A stretch of 64,000 nt of DNA, from positions 36,463 through 100,462 of the forward strand of contig DJPL01000004.1 of NCBI GenBank assembly GCA_002437415.1. The letters run 5' to 3'. The notes beneath the pieces are model-generated. The model searched no databases. It was not told the DNA's origin and saw only the letters and a program-made list of their open reading frames with translations. How positions within the stretch are numbered: position 1 is the first letter of the stretch; every line of letters begins with the position of its first letter. This document shows, piece after piece, positions 26,766 to 36,327 of this stretch. Both the position numbers and the translations under genes were made by a program. This stretch comes from Ruminococcaceae bacterium UBA6413 (GTDB lineage Bacteria; Bacillota; Clostridia; Oscillospirales; Ruminococcaceae).

Positions 26766-27328
26766 GTAAGATAAAGGTTACAAAGACATCAATAGACGGA
26801 CTTTTTATAATCGAGCCAAAGGTTTTCAGAGATAACAGAGGTTATTTTGTTGAAACATATAACGAAAACGAATTTAAGGAAAACGGCATAGACGCTGTTT
26901 TCGTACAGGATAATCAGTCGCATTCGACAAAGGGTGTGCTGAGAGGACTTCATTTCCAAAAGAAAAATCCTCAGGGCAAGCTGGTAAGGGTCATCAGGGG
27001 AAAGGTGCTTGATGTTGCCGTAGATCTCCGCGCGTCAAGCAAGACATTCGGTAAATGGGAGTCTGTTGTGCTTTCCGATGAGAATATGCTCCAGTTCTAT
27101 ATTCCCGAGGGTTTTGCGCATGGATTTGTGGTGCTGTCCGACGAAGCAACATTCACATACAAGTGCACACGCTTTTACGATCCTACAGATGAGGGCGGTA
27201 TCCTCTGGAACGATCCCGATATCAATGTTGACTGGCAGCTCGGAGATATTGAAGAGGTTATATTAAGTGAAAAGGATAAGAACCGTGAAACATTGAAGCA
27301 GAGCGGTTTCAGGTTTGAAAATCTATGA
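26762..27328 (+). CDS. rfbC: dTDP-4-dehydrorhamnose 3,5-epimerase
   Basis: A 188-residue cupin epimerase. The landmarks FRDNRGYFVETYNENEF, QDNQSHSTKGVLRGLHFQ (catalytic H in LRGLHFQ) and YIPEGFAHGFVVLSD are all present, and the sequence length is typical. It converts dTDP-4-keto-6-deoxyglucose to the L-lyxo form, the precursor of L-rhamnose. It overlaps both neighbours by four bases. Confidence 0.95.
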   Translation: MSKIKVTKTSIDGLFIIEPKVFRDNRGYFVETYNENEFKENGIDAVFVQDNQSHSTKGVLRGLHFQKKNPQGKLVRVIRGKVLDVAVDLRASSKTFGKWESVVLSDENMLQFYIPEGFAHGFVVLSDEATFTYKCTRFYDPTDEGGILWNDPDINVDWQLGDIEEVILSEKDKNRETLKQSGFRFENL

Positions 27329-28173
27329 AAATACTTGTAACCGGAGCTTGTGGCTACATCGGAAGACACGTTGTGAAATTTCTTGCCGATGAGGGTCACG
27401 AGGTTATAGCGTCGGATATTGTGAACAATGCGGTCGATCCCCGCGCAACGTTTTGTGACGAGCCTATCTTTTCGGGTAAGGAAAATATATACGAATTGCT
27501 CGGCAGACCAGATGTATGCATACATCTTGCGTGGCGTGACGGATTTGTTCATAATTCACCCGAGCATATGAAAAATCTTTCATCACATTTTATATTCCTT
27601 AAAAATATGATTGACGGCGGACTTCCTATGCTGTCGGTAATGGGAACAATGCACGAGATCGGTTATTACGAGGGCGCAATCGATGAGAACACCCCGTGTA
27701 ATCCTCTTTCTCAGTACGGCATAGCCAAGAATGCTTTAAGGCAGTCTGTCCTGAATTACATTGCGGGTTCGGGAAGCACAGTCGCAATGCACTGGCTCAG
27801 AGCATATTATATCTGCGGCGATGACAGAAAGAACAATTCGATCTTTGCTAAGCTTCTTGCGGCGGCAGATGAAGGTAAGAAAACATTTCCTTTCACATCG
27901 GGAAAAAATAAATATGATTTTATCGATGTATGCGAGCTCGCAAAACAGATATCCGTTGCAAGCATACAGAGTGATATATGCGGCATTATAAATTGCTGTA
28001 CCGGAAATCCTGTTACGCTCGGGGAAAAGGTTGAGGGCTTTATAAAGGAAAACAAACTTGATATAGCTCTTGAATACGGTGTGTTCCCCGACAGGAAATA
28101 CGATTCGCCGATAGAATACGGCGATGCAACAAAAATAAAGGAAATAATGAATAACTATCATGGAAAATTATGA
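27325..28173 (+). CDS. NAD(P)-dependent sugar epimerase/reductase (extended SDR)
   Basis: A 282-residue Rossmann protein with KILVTGACGYIGRHVVKFL at the start and the catalytic pair in QYGIAKNAL. It sits exactly where rmlD, the dTDP-4-keto-rhamnose reductase, would be expected, and no rmlD is in the window. It does not read as a typical RmlD and is closer, from memory, to reductases making dTDP-fucose or dTDP-6-deoxytalose. The product sugar is therefore uncertain. It overlaps rfbC by 4 bases and the next gene by 14. Confidence 0.75.
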   Translation: MKILVTGACGYIGRHVVKFLADEGHEVIASDIVNNAVDPRATFCDEPIFSGKENIYELLGRPDVCIHLAWRDGFVHNSPEHMKNLSSHFIFLKNMIDGGLPMLSVMGTMHEIGYYEGAIDENTPCNPLSQYGIAKNALRQSVLNYIAGSGSTVAMHWLRAYYICGDDRKNNSIFAKLLAAADEGKKTFPFTSGKNKYDFIDVCELAKQISVASIQSDICGIINCCTGNPVTLGEKVEGFIKENKLDIALEYGVFPDRKYDSPIEYGDATKIKEIMNNYHGKL

Positions 28174-30160
28174 TTCTGTCTACAGTGATAAGTACCGTGT
28201 GGCGATTTATCTTTTCTTTGATAAAAGCGGTATAGTTGACGATTATGTTACAACTTATCTCAAAGGACTCGGTGAAGTTGCCAATGAAATAATCGTAGTA
28301 TGCAACGGTAAGCTGACTGTGAGCGGTAAAGAAAAGCTTGAAGCAGTCTGCACAAAGGTGCATCAGCGCTATAACAAAGGCTTTGACGGCTGGGCATATA
28401 AAGATGTCATTGACAATGTGATAGGTTGGGAAAAAATAGCCAATATAGACGAGCTTGTTATTACGAACAATACTCTGTTCGGACCGCTTGTACCGTTTTC
28501 CGAGATGTTTTCCGATATGGATAATTCAAGGGCGGATTTCTGGGGAATTCAGAAGCGCTATGAAGACAAGAGTCTTAAAACCTTTTTGGGCAAGCCAACA
28601 GTACACGGCTATATGCCCGATTTTACCCCGTCAAACTTTTGGGTAATAAGAAAGCGTGCGCTTCAGTCTAAGGCATTCAAAGAGTTCTGGGACAAACTGC
28701 CCCCGCTGAATTCCTATGAGGATTCCTGCCTGTACTGTGAGCCTGTATTCTCAAAAAGCCTTGTTGATTCAGGTCTTGTAATGGATACTTATGTCGGTGA
28801 CGAAAGACGTTTTTCCTGCACATCTCCCACAGAGTCGGATACATTGTATCAGCTTTGTGAAGAACATGTACCCGTGATCAGAAGAAAGACGTTTTTTAAC
28901 CCCTTCAATATGTATCTTAAAACCGATATCGGCGATAATGCCGAAAAGTCGATCGAATACATAAAGAAAAACACGGACTTCAACATTGATGTTATATATG
29001 ACAATCTCTGCCGTACAGCAAACCTATCGGATATGCACGACAGAATGCAGCTTAATTATATAATTCCCGAAAACGGTAACGGGGAAAACGATGTAACGAA
29101 GCATAAGCTTGCGGTAATATGCTATATAGAGAATGCGGCTAAGCTTCCCCGTGTCTGCAAAAATCTTAAAAACCTTCCTGATAATACGGATATATATTTC
29201 GTTACGGTTTCGCGTCAGAATAACGAGGCTATAGAAAAATTTTGCGGCGAAACCGGCATCGCCGTAAAGGATATAACGCTTACGGATAAAGTGGGCGGCT
29301 GGGCAAACGCATTGTTCAGAACATCAAGAAAGCTTATACTTGAAAGCAATTACGATTATATCTGCTTTATACGCGATCTTCATATTGAAAAGAATAAATG
29401 GGTGCGCACAGAAGAAGCGCTTGAGGACCGTTGCTATAATGCGGTAATGGGTTCGCCTGCGCAGGTAAGCGGCATTATAAAGCTGCTCGACGAGAACAGC
29501 CGTATGGGTGCAGTTTCTGCTCTTCCGCCGTACCACGCAGGATATTTTGAGGACGCAGGCGGAAGTTGGGATAAATATTTCAATCTCACCCGACGGATCT
29601 ACGGTCAGCTCGGACTTAGCGTGAATATGACAGAGAATAAACCGCCTGTATATCCGGTCGGCAGTATTTTTTGGTTCAGACCTTCCGCAATGACAAAGCT
29701 GCTTTCGCTTAAGATCGATATTGAGAAGATAAAAAAAGAGCCCTTCCTTTCGGAAGCGTATAAATACATTACCTATTACGCAATGCAGCAGGTCGGATAT
29801 TATCCTGCATATGCTGTCAGCGAAAACGACGCACGTTATGAAATAACGGCACTTACATATATGGTGAGGAGCTATAACAGCGTGACCAAAAACGCGATCG
29901 GGCATTGCAACAATATAGATCACAGAATGGCACAGCTTGCACGTGTACTGGATACAGACAGAGTAAAAAAAGAAATAGTTATTGAAAAGCGTATTGAACA
30001 AGCGGCACAGAGAGCCGAAAACTATTCTTCGGATGAAATAAATTATGTTATTGATGCTGCGCCTTTCGGACTTTTACTGAAAAAGATGATCAAACGTATC
30101 GTGCCTAAAAAATTATGGGCGAAGCTAAGACACATTTTCGGCAAAGACAAAGCGGCATAA
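28160..30160 (+). CDS. Rhamnan synthesis protein F-like, two-domain
   Basis: A 666-residue protein. Residues 10-290 match the RgpF pattern (VAIYLFFDKSGIVDDYV, then YNKGFDGWAYKDVI and ELVITNNTLFGP, FWGIQKRYE). A second related half starts near 316 (KHKLAVICYIENAA) with CFIRDLHIEKN and YPVGSIFWFRPSAM. A basic C-terminus (KKMIKRIVPKK) may touch the membrane. RgpF proteins take part in assembling rhamnose-containing wall polysaccharides. It probably elongates or decorates the glycan. Confidence 0.85.
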   Translation: MENYDSVYSDKYRVAIYLFFDKSGIVDDYVTTYLKGLGEVANEIIVVCNGKLTVSGKEKLEAVCTKVHQRYNKGFDGWAYKDVIDNVIGWEKIANIDELVITNNTLFGPLVPFSEMFSDMDNSRADFWGIQKRYEDKSLKTFLGKPTVHGYMPDFTPSNFWVIRKRALQSKAFKEFWDKLPPLNSYEDSCLYCEPVFSKSLVDSGLVMDTYVGDERRFSCTSPTESDTLYQLCEEHVPVIRRKTFFNPFNMYLKTDIGDNAEKSIEYIKKNTDFNIDVIYDNLCRTANLSDMHDRMQLNYIIPENGNGENDVTKHKLAVICYIENAAKLPRVCKNLKNLPDNTDIYFVTVSRQNNEAIEKFCGETGIAVKDITLTDKVGGWANALFRTSRKLILESNYDYICFIRDLHIEKNKWVRTEEALEDRCYNAVMGSPAQVSGIIKLLDENSRMGAVSALPPYHAGYFEDAGGSWDKYFNLTRRIYGQLGLSVNMTENKPPVYPVGSIFWFRPSAMTKLLSLKIDIEKIKKEPFLSEAYKYITYYAMQQVGYYPAYAVSENDARYEITALTYMVRSYNSVTKNAIGHCNNIDHRMAQLARVLDTDRVKKEIVIEKRIEQAAQRAENYSSDEINYVIDAAPFGLLLKKMIKRIVPKKLWAKLRHIFGKDKAA

Positions 30161-30210
30161 TAATTTGTTGATTTGAAACATAACTGTTATTGATCGGAGG
30201 AAACATAATA

Positions 30211-31620
30211 ATGATAGTTCCATTTGTCATGACGATGCTCACAACTGCGGACAAGCCGTATCTGTGGAGCTTCTATACATTGATGAATCTTGCAAATAAG
30301 CAGAAAAAAGTAATGATAGCGCAGGAAGAATATTTCACCGCTCCCTCGGTATTTGAACAGCAGGGCAGAAAAGAAGTATGCGATGAAAATTTTATGAAAC
30401 GTTCCGGCTATTCAAAACCTACAGATAAAGAAGTTGATGAGCTTGACAAATATCCGATTCCGAAATCTATTGAAGAAGAACTTATAAAGGAAAAAGGCTG
30501 TCACAATGCCGCTCAGATTTTTTTCTTGTCACAGAGATGGGAAAAATTTGAGCAGCTTATAGAAAAGTATATAAACGAAATCGAAAGCAAGCACGGCGAA
30601 AAAATCGAAGCGTTTATGACGCTTTGCCACTATCCGTCGCTCAGCGCGGTTGCTGAAAAGCACGGCATAAAGGTTATACATTTTGAGCTCGGCGCATTGC
30701 GTGATCCTGCTTATCTTAAGACTGTCTATTTTGATTTTCACAATCTATACGGCGACAGCAGTGCAGAAAGAAGATATAAAGAATTCAGCAAATCCACTGC
30801 AAAAAAAGTTCCGTTGCTTGACAAAAAGACAATACTGGCTCTTATGTACAGGGATGGCTTTATGAAGTATCTTACGGTTCTTGACAAAAAGCCGGAATAT
30901 AAGATGGGCGTGGCGCTCGGCTATGCTACATGGCCGATGTTCCAGGTAAACACATGGATGAATGATGAAGAGCTTTTATATCAGGTAAGCAAATACTATA
31001 AGCCGGAAGAATTCATCACAAGAAAGCACCCGGCAGATCCTGCAAGCGCTCAGTATATGAAATATGATTACAGCAAGGATATTGAGTCGGCGAATACGGT
31101 AGAATTTGTACTGCGTTGCAAAAGAGTTGTATCTCTCGCATCCAATGTTTCGTTTGAGGCTATGCTTTACGGCAGAACGGCGTATACAATGACCTATTAC
31201 GGTCCGTATTTCAACTCTAAGCACGATGTTTCCGATACGGAGCTCAGCGAAACTCCCGATGAATACGTCAGCTTTTATGTTCTGGGTTATCTTGTGCCGT
31301 TTGAATATGCTCTTGATCTTGATTATATCAAATGGCGTCTTTCGGAACCCGATGAAGAAGATATATATTTAAAGCATCTCGCATATTATCTTAGCATATA
31401 CGGATTAAAGCTTACTGATGCAAATAATTCGCTTTATGACAGGATTTTATCTGCAAGAAAGTTTGACGCAAATAAAAAATATACATTCGGAAATTCAAGA
31501 AAGCCCGCTATGTCTATCCGTGACTGTCAGATACAGATAGAAAAGCTTAAAGCAGAGATAGAAAAGAAAAATGAACGTATCGCCGCACTTCTTCAAGGTG
31601 GCAGTTCCATAGGAGGATAA
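30211..31620 (+). CDS. GT99-like glycosyltransferase, possibly a Kdo-type transferase
   Basis: 469 residues. The middle has an isolated H-P motif in FITRKHPADP and later RCKRVVSLASNVSFEAMLYG, the pattern of retaining CMP-Kdo and capsule transferases of the WbbB/KpsS kind. The C-terminus is a short coiled coil (IQIEKLKAEIEKKNERIAAL). Start 30211 is preferred over an in-frame TTG at 30190 because GATCGGAGGAAAC lies right before it. Together with kdsB in the same operon it may use a CMP-linked keto-deoxy sugar. The family call is from motif memory, moderate confidence. Confidence 0.6.
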   Translation: MIVPFVMTMLTTADKPYLWSFYTLMNLANKQKKVMIAQEEYFTAPSVFEQQGRKEVCDENFMKRSGYSKPTDKEVDELDKYPIPKSIEEELIKEKGCHNAAQIFFLSQRWEKFEQLIEKYINEIESKHGEKIEAFMTLCHYPSLSAVAEKHGIKVIHFELGALRDPAYLKTVYFDFHNLYGDSSAERRYKEFSKSTAKKVPLLDKKTILALMYRDGFMKYLTVLDKKPEYKMGVALGYATWPMFQVNTWMNDEELLYQVSKYYKPEEFITRKHPADPASAQYMKYDYSKDIESANTVEFVLRCKRVVSLASNVSFEAMLYGRTAYTMTYYGPYFNSKHDVSDTELSETPDEYVSFYVLGYLVPFEYALDLDYIKWRLSEPDEEDIYLKHLAYYLSIYGLKLTDANNSLYDRILSARKFDANKKYTFGNSRKPAMSIRDCQIQIEKLKAEIEKKNERIAALLQGGSSIGG

Positions 31621-31625
31621 TTTTA

Positions 31626-32888
31626 ATGTTCGCATATCCGGGTAAAACAAAAATAGTTCTGTATGGAACGTCATCGGCAGGAAAGCTTGCGTATTACAAG
31701 TACAGATCGCACTTCGAAATACTTGGCTTTATGTCGTCGGGCGCACAGAGCGGTAAGTTTTGCGGTCTTGACATACTGCCTAATTCTCAGATATTACCGC
31801 TTTGCAGACAGGGCACAAAGATAATAGTGCTTGACAATGACGAAAAATGCTGTCGCTCATTGTCCGAAAAGCGTGGGCTGAAGCTGTATGATAACTTTCT
31901 TCCCGGAGCTTTTTTTGAATATGATATGATAGACTGCCTGGAATTGTATTCTATGTGCAGTAAAGAAGAGTTTGCAAGAGTGCTCCCGCTTCTTATGAGA
32001 GGTAAAAAGGGTGCGCTGATAAACGGAAATTGTCAGACAGAGCCTATAGCAAAATACCTGCGGTACAACGAACGTTTTTCAAAAGAGTATATTTTTCTGA
32101 AAACCACAGTTGTACACAGATTTACCGAACAGAATATAGAGATCCTTTCGGATAAGGCTTTTCTTGACTGTGTTTCACTGTTTATGACGCAGAAGATATC
32201 AGTCAACAACAATCATTGCCGTGAGGCAAGCTCTGAGCTTATGTTTAAAAAGCTACCCGAAACCTGTAAAAAGGTTATGATAAATAACTACTGGTTTCAG
32301 GGTTATTTCCCTCAGCATAAAAAGAATGAGCATAATGTTCTCACCGATATGTATACCTACGGTGCGTTCAACTGGGGTGATGAGATATTGGATAAGCTTG
32401 TGACTGAAGGCAGAAGCGCAGATGAAATATACAAGATTGCCTATAGTGACGAAACTGTTGACAAAAAAGAGCTTGATGAGCTTATAGCTTCTCAGTTTTC
32501 CGATATGCGCGCCCGTGAAAAGGTGTGCGACATAAAGATGGCTGATTATATCGAAGAGAATTACAATAAAAGAGTATTGTTCTATAGCTGTAATCACCCC
32601 GCAAATGAGCTGTTGAAATTGTCGGCAATGAAAATACTCAGATTTATCGGACTTTATACCGAGGACGAGCAGATCAAGTTCAGATATGAAAACAGCCTTG
32701 ACTCAAAGCCTATGCTTAAATCTGTTACAGAAACCATTTATCCTGCGGTTTTGCACAGCCTCGGAATGAATGATATAGAAGATACATTGTCGTACAGTGT
32801 TCTTTTCGGCGAATTCTGTAACTTTGATGATTATGTCAAGAACTATCTTTCATTTTGCCACGGCGTATTCGTGGATGACGCAGAATAA
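31626..32888 (+). CDS. WcbI-like polysaccharide acetyltransferase with N-terminal nucleotide-fold domain
   Basis: 420 residues. Residues 1-100 look like a small Rossmann-type domain (KIVLYGTSSAGKLAYYKY). From about 130 the WcbI family motif appears: ALINGNCQTEPIAKYLR. WcbI proteins are implicated in acetylating capsule in Burkholderia. GGAGGATAATTTT precedes ATG, with a 5-base gap from the preceding gene. It likely adds acetyl groups to the operon's glycan. Confidence 0.7.
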   Translation: MFAYPGKTKIVLYGTSSAGKLAYYKYRSHFEILGFMSSGAQSGKFCGLDILPNSQILPLCRQGTKIIVLDNDEKCCRSLSEKRGLKLYDNFLPGAFFEYDMIDCLELYSMCSKEEFARVLPLLMRGKKGALINGNCQTEPIAKYLRYNERFSKEYIFLKTTVVHRFTEQNIEILSDKAFLDCVSLFMTQKISVNNNHCREASSELMFKKLPETCKKVMINNYWFQGYFPQHKKNEHNVLTDMYTYGAFNWGDEILDKLVTEGRSADEIYKIAYSDETVDKKELDELIASQFSDMRAREKVCDIKMADYIEENYNKRVLFYSCNHPANELLKLSAMKILRFIGLYTEDEQIKFRYENSLDSKPMLKSVTETIYPAVLHSLGMNDIEDTLSYSVLFGEFCNFDDYVKNYLSFCHGVFVDDAE

Positions 32889-32890
32889 TT

Positions 32891-33883
32891 ATGGTACTTT
32901 ATCACAGCATAAGTATGTTTCAGTTGCTCGAGGTAATAATTCATAAGCATAAATATCACTCAGGAGATAAAGCGGTGCTTGTTTTGCCCGACTTTATAAC
33001 TCGAAAGTTTCCTCAGTACAAAAAATTGGCGGAGGAGGGGCTTTTTGACGAGGTGTATTTATTTCCGTACCTGCACATTCCTCATATACGCAGGACGGTT
33101 GAGAGAGCAACTCTAAAAGCCTACGATGAGCTTATTCCTTATCCGATAGGTTCGTTTGATAAAATATACATTGCAGGCAGTCACTTTTATTTTTCGCTTG
33201 TTCCGATCAAAAGAAGAGTGAGCTTTACAGTGTTTGAGGACAGTCCCGGAATGATACACAATACAGATTTTCTGCTCGGTCCTTTGGAAAAGCAGTTCCC
33301 TGTGCACGCTGAAAAGGTCCGCCGTTACGGACTTATGGATTTTTCCCAGAAGCGGATCGAAAATATCATTGTAAACAGCACAGAGCCGACTGTCAAAAAA
33401 CCGCAGACGGTCTTTTCGGTTAGAAACGAGCTGGAAAATTGTTCCGAGAAATTTACAGACAGTGTTATCAATGTGTTCGGCACAGGAAAGATAGCTGTAC
33501 CGGATAACGCAGTATTGCTTTTGACTGAGCAGTTTGCCAATCTCGGAATGATGAGTGCCGATGAACAGCTGAGAATGTATAAATTCATCCGCAAGGAATA
33601 TGTCAAGGACAGAGAGCTTATTATAAAGCCTCACCCGGACGATAAAACCGATTATGAGCATCAGATAGAAAATTGCCGCGTTGTTCGGCAGATCTTCCCG
33701 TCTGAGCTTATGCCGTACATTTTGTCGCAGCCACCGTGCTGTATGATGACTGTAGGCTCGACCGCGGTTCTGGGCTTTGATGGTGTATGCGATACCGTGG
33801 TTCTCAGCGAAATTCCCGATTTTATCGCTGAAATGAGATCGCTCGGCGTTCCGACCGAGTACCTTATAAGGCACATAGGCTGA
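32891..33883 (+). CDS. GT52 / polysialyltransferase-like glycosyltransferase
   Basis: 330 residues. It shows the motifs of bacterial sialyltransferase-like GT-B enzymes: VFEDSPGMIH (acidic motif), LIIKPHPDDKTDYE (the HP motif, near residues 237-250) and MMTVGSTAVLGFD. These enzymes use CMP-activated keto-deoxy acids such as sialic acid or Kdo. Two bases separate it from the WcbI gene and kdsB lies 48 bases downstream, so a CMP-sugar donor is a coherent reading. Confidence 0.65.
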   Translation: MVLYHSISMFQLLEVIIHKHKYHSGDKAVLVLPDFITRKFPQYKKLAEEGLFDEVYLFPYLHIPHIRRTVERATLKAYDELIPYPIGSFDKIYIAGSHFYFSLVPIKRRVSFTVFEDSPGMIHNTDFLLGPLEKQFPVHAEKVRRYGLMDFSQKRIENIIVNSTEPTVKKPQTVFSVRNELENCSEKFTDSVINVFGTGKIAVPDNAVLLLTEQFANLGMMSADEQLRMYKFIRKEYVKDRELIIKPHPDDKTDYEHQIENCRVVRQIFPSELMPYILSQPPCCMMTVGSTAVLGFDGVCDTVVLSEIPDFIAEMRSLGVPTEYLIRHIG

Positions 33884-33931
33884 GCTTTTCAGCTTAAATA
33901 TAAGACAGTAAAAACGAAAGGGTTAAACAAA

Positions 33932-34675
33932 ATGAAGATAATTGGTGTAATTCCCGCAAGATATGCGTCGTCAAGATTTCCCGGAAAGCCGCTTGCAGAC
34001 ATATGCGGCAAGCCTATGATATGGTGGGTATATCAGCAGTGCAAGAAGGTCGATGATTTTGACGAGGTATACATAGCAACGGACGATCAGAGAATAATGG
34101 ATGCCGCTGAAAAATACGGTATGAAAGCTATTATGACATCGGACAAGCATAAGACCGGTACCGACCGTATCGGTGAGGTTGCCGAAAAAATACCCGCAGA
34201 TCTTTATGTGAATATACAGGGCGATGAGCCGATGATCGAGCCTGAAACTATCCGTAAGGCTATAACACCTTTCTACGATAACCCCTCTCTTGAAATAACA
34301 AACCTTATGACGAAAATTCATGATCCCGTTGACGTGGTAAACTTCACTGTTCCCAAGGTAATCGTCAATAAGGACAATATCGGCGTTTACCTCACGAGAA
34401 GCACAGCGCCTTACCCCAAGGGAAGCATTGATTACAGCTACTACAAGCAGGTTTGCGTTTACGGCTTCAAGCCCGAAACGTTAAAATTCTACTGCGACTA
34501 CGGTAAGAAGTACGGTAAGGCAAGAGTTGAGGCGATAGAGGATATCGAGATACTCAGATTTATCGAAAACGGCTACAAGGTGCAGTATGTTGAGGTGGAT
34601 TCCTGCACAGTGGCAGTTGACACTCAGAATGATTTGGAAAAGGTACGCAGAATAGTAGCCGAAAAACTCGGCTGA
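33932..34675 (+). CDS. kdsB: 3-deoxy-manno-octulosonate cytidylyltransferase (CMP-Kdo synthetase)
   Basis: A 247-residue nucleotidyltransferase. The start IGVIPARYASSRFPGKPLAD is the CTP loop, VNIQGDEPMIEPE carries a metal ligand, and RSTAPYPKG and VEAIEDIEILRFIENG are KdsB-specific. It would activate Kdo or a related 2-keto-3-deoxy acid as CMP-sugar. KdsA, KdsC and KdsD are not in the window. This gene is usual in Gram-negatives; here it sits in a Gram-positive glycan operon. CGAAAGGG precedes ATG. Confidence 0.9.
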   Translation: MKIIGVIPARYASSRFPGKPLADICGKPMIWWVYQQCKKVDDFDEVYIATDDQRIMDAAEKYGMKAIMTSDKHKTGTDRIGEVAEKIPADLYVNIQGDEPMIEPETIRKAITPFYDNPSLEITNLMTKIHDPVDVVNFTVPKVIVNKDNIGVYLTRSTAPYPKGSIDYSYYKQVCVYGFKPETLKFYCDYGKKYGKARVEAIEDIEILRFIENGYKVQYVEVDSCTVAVDTQNDLEKVRRIVAEKLG

Positions 34676-34699
34676 GTACCCGTATGAAAGGGACGATAA

Positions 34700-36274
34700 A
34701 TGCAAAATATCAGTATTCTTGACTGTACACTCAGAGATGGCGGCTACTGCAATCAGTGGCGGTTCGGTTACAATAATATAGAGTCTATCATAAACGGACT
34801 GGAAGTGTCCGGGATAGATATAATCGAATGCGGATATCTGACTCAGAAGATAAACACATATGATAAAGATGTCACTAAGTACAAAACATTTGCCGATCTC
34901 GAAAACCTTATTAAAGACAAAAAGAAAAAGGCAACCTATGTTGCCATGATAAATTTCGGCGAATATTCACCTGAAGATATCCCGGAAAACAAGAGCGGGC
35001 TTATAGATGGTATACGCCTTGCGTTCCACAAAAAAGATGTTGCGGCAGCGCTTGATATGAGTCGTATAATAAAGGAAAAAGGCTACAAGGTGTTTGTACA
35101 GCCTATGCTTACGCTGTCATACAGCGACACGGAGTTTATACAGCTGATTTCAGATGTGAACATGATAGAACCCTATGCCGTATATATAGTGGACAGTTTC
35201 GGTTCTATGAATTCTACCGATCTGCTCAGGCTTAAGTATCTTGCCGACAACAATCTTAATCCGGGCATAATGATCGGATTTCATTCGCACAACAACTTAC
35301 AGCTCGCGTATTCAAATGCTCAGATGCTTATAAGTATGCCGTCAAGCAGACCGCTTATATTGGATTCAAGCATAATGGGTATGGGAAGAGGTGCGGGAAA
35401 CCTGAATTCCGAGCTTATTATTCAATGCTTCGGAAATAAATATTTCATCGTTCCGATGCTTAATATAATTGACGAGATACTCGGTACTTTCTATAAAGAA
35501 AACTACTGGGGCTATTCTCTTGCAAACTATCTTTCGGCAACGTACAATCTGCATCCGAATTACGCAAATTATCTTGATAATAAGGATACACTTTCGTTTG
35601 AAAGTATGAACGAGATATTCTCAATGATGCCCGACGAAAAACGCCTGGAGTATGATAAGAGCTATATTGAAAAAGTATACTTTGAATTTATGGAGCGTCA
35701 TAACAGTGAGAGCTTCAATATAGAAAGCATAAAGCAGACTATACAGGGTAAAAAGGCATTGATAATCGCACCCGGAAAGTCGATCGATCAGTATTCCGAT
35801 ATGATAAGCGAGCTTGCCGCAAGAGACGATATGGTGTCGTTTGCCGTGAATTTCAACTGCCCGTTCTGTGACAGTGATTTTACCTTTGTCGGCAACATCA
35901 AGCGTGTGCGTGAGATAAAGGAATATTGCCGTAACGGCAGATCCAAGATCATAGCGGTATCGAATGTTCCCATATCAAACCCTTATGCGAAGCTCCCTTA
36001 TGCAGAGCTGATAAATGAAAACGAGGCAGTAAGCGATAACTCGTGTCTTATGCTTATAAAATTCCTTGTAAGCATAGGTGTAACGGAGATCAATATTGCC
36101 GGTATGGACGGTTATTCTTATAACAAGGAAGAGAATTATTCGCGTTATCAAACAAGCTTTATCAAGCGTTCAGGTGAAATTGACGCTATCAATAACGGTT
36201 TGTCTTATATGATAAAAAAGCTGTCGGATAAGGCAATAATAAATTTCATCACACCATCGCTTATTACAAAGTAA
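34700..36274 (+). CDS. DRE-TIM aldolase-like domain fused to a DUF115-like domain
   Basis: 524 residues in two parts. Residues 1-285 follow the HMG-CoA-lyase/4-hydroxy-2-oxovalerate aldolase pattern: LDCTLRDGGYCNQW with the conserved RD, and GFHSHNNLQLA with the metal-binding HxH. After about 350 a DUF115-like segment follows (KALIIAPGKSIDQY ... EINIAGMDGYSYNKEEN). Family members split or join pyruvate with an aldehyde. In this operon the barrel may make or break a keto-deoxy acid that KdsB activates; this is inference. GAAAGGGACG precedes ATG. It is the last gene before a strong terminator. Confidence 0.7.
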   Translation: MQNISILDCTLRDGGYCNQWRFGYNNIESIINGLEVSGIDIIECGYLTQKINTYDKDVTKYKTFADLENLIKDKKKKATYVAMINFGEYSPEDIPENKSGLIDGIRLAFHKKDVAAALDMSRIIKEKGYKVFVQPMLTLSYSDTEFIQLISDVNMIEPYAVYIVDSFGSMNSTDLLRLKYLADNNLNPGIMIGFHSHNNLQLAYSNAQMLISMPSSRPLILDSSIMGMGRGAGNLNSELIIQCFGNKYFIVPMLNIIDEILGTFYKENYWGYSLANYLSATYNLHPNYANYLDNKDTLSFESMNEIFSMMPDEKRLEYDKSYIEKVYFEFMERHNSESFNIESIKQTIQGKKALIIAPGKSIDQYSDMISELAARDDMVSFAVNFNCPFCDSDFTFVGNIKRVREIKEYCRNGRSKIIAVSNVPISNPYAKLPYAELINENEAVSDNSCLMLIKFLVSIGVTEINIAGMDGYSYNKEENYSRYQTSFIKRSGEIDAINNGLSYMIKKLSDKAIINFITPSLITK

Positions 36275-36278
36275 AATA

Positions 36279-36317
36279 AAAACAGCGCACGGCAGACCTC
36301 CTGCTGTGCGCTGTTTT
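36279..36317. terminator. Bidirectional terminator closing the polysaccharide operon
   Basis: AAAACAGCGCAC (36279-36290) pairs perfectly with GTGCGCTGTTTT (36306-36317), extended by GGCAG/CTGCT. The A- and T-flanks make it work for the plus operon and for the minus-strand gene at 36328. Confidence 0.88.
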
Positions 36318-36327
36318 ATGTGCAATG

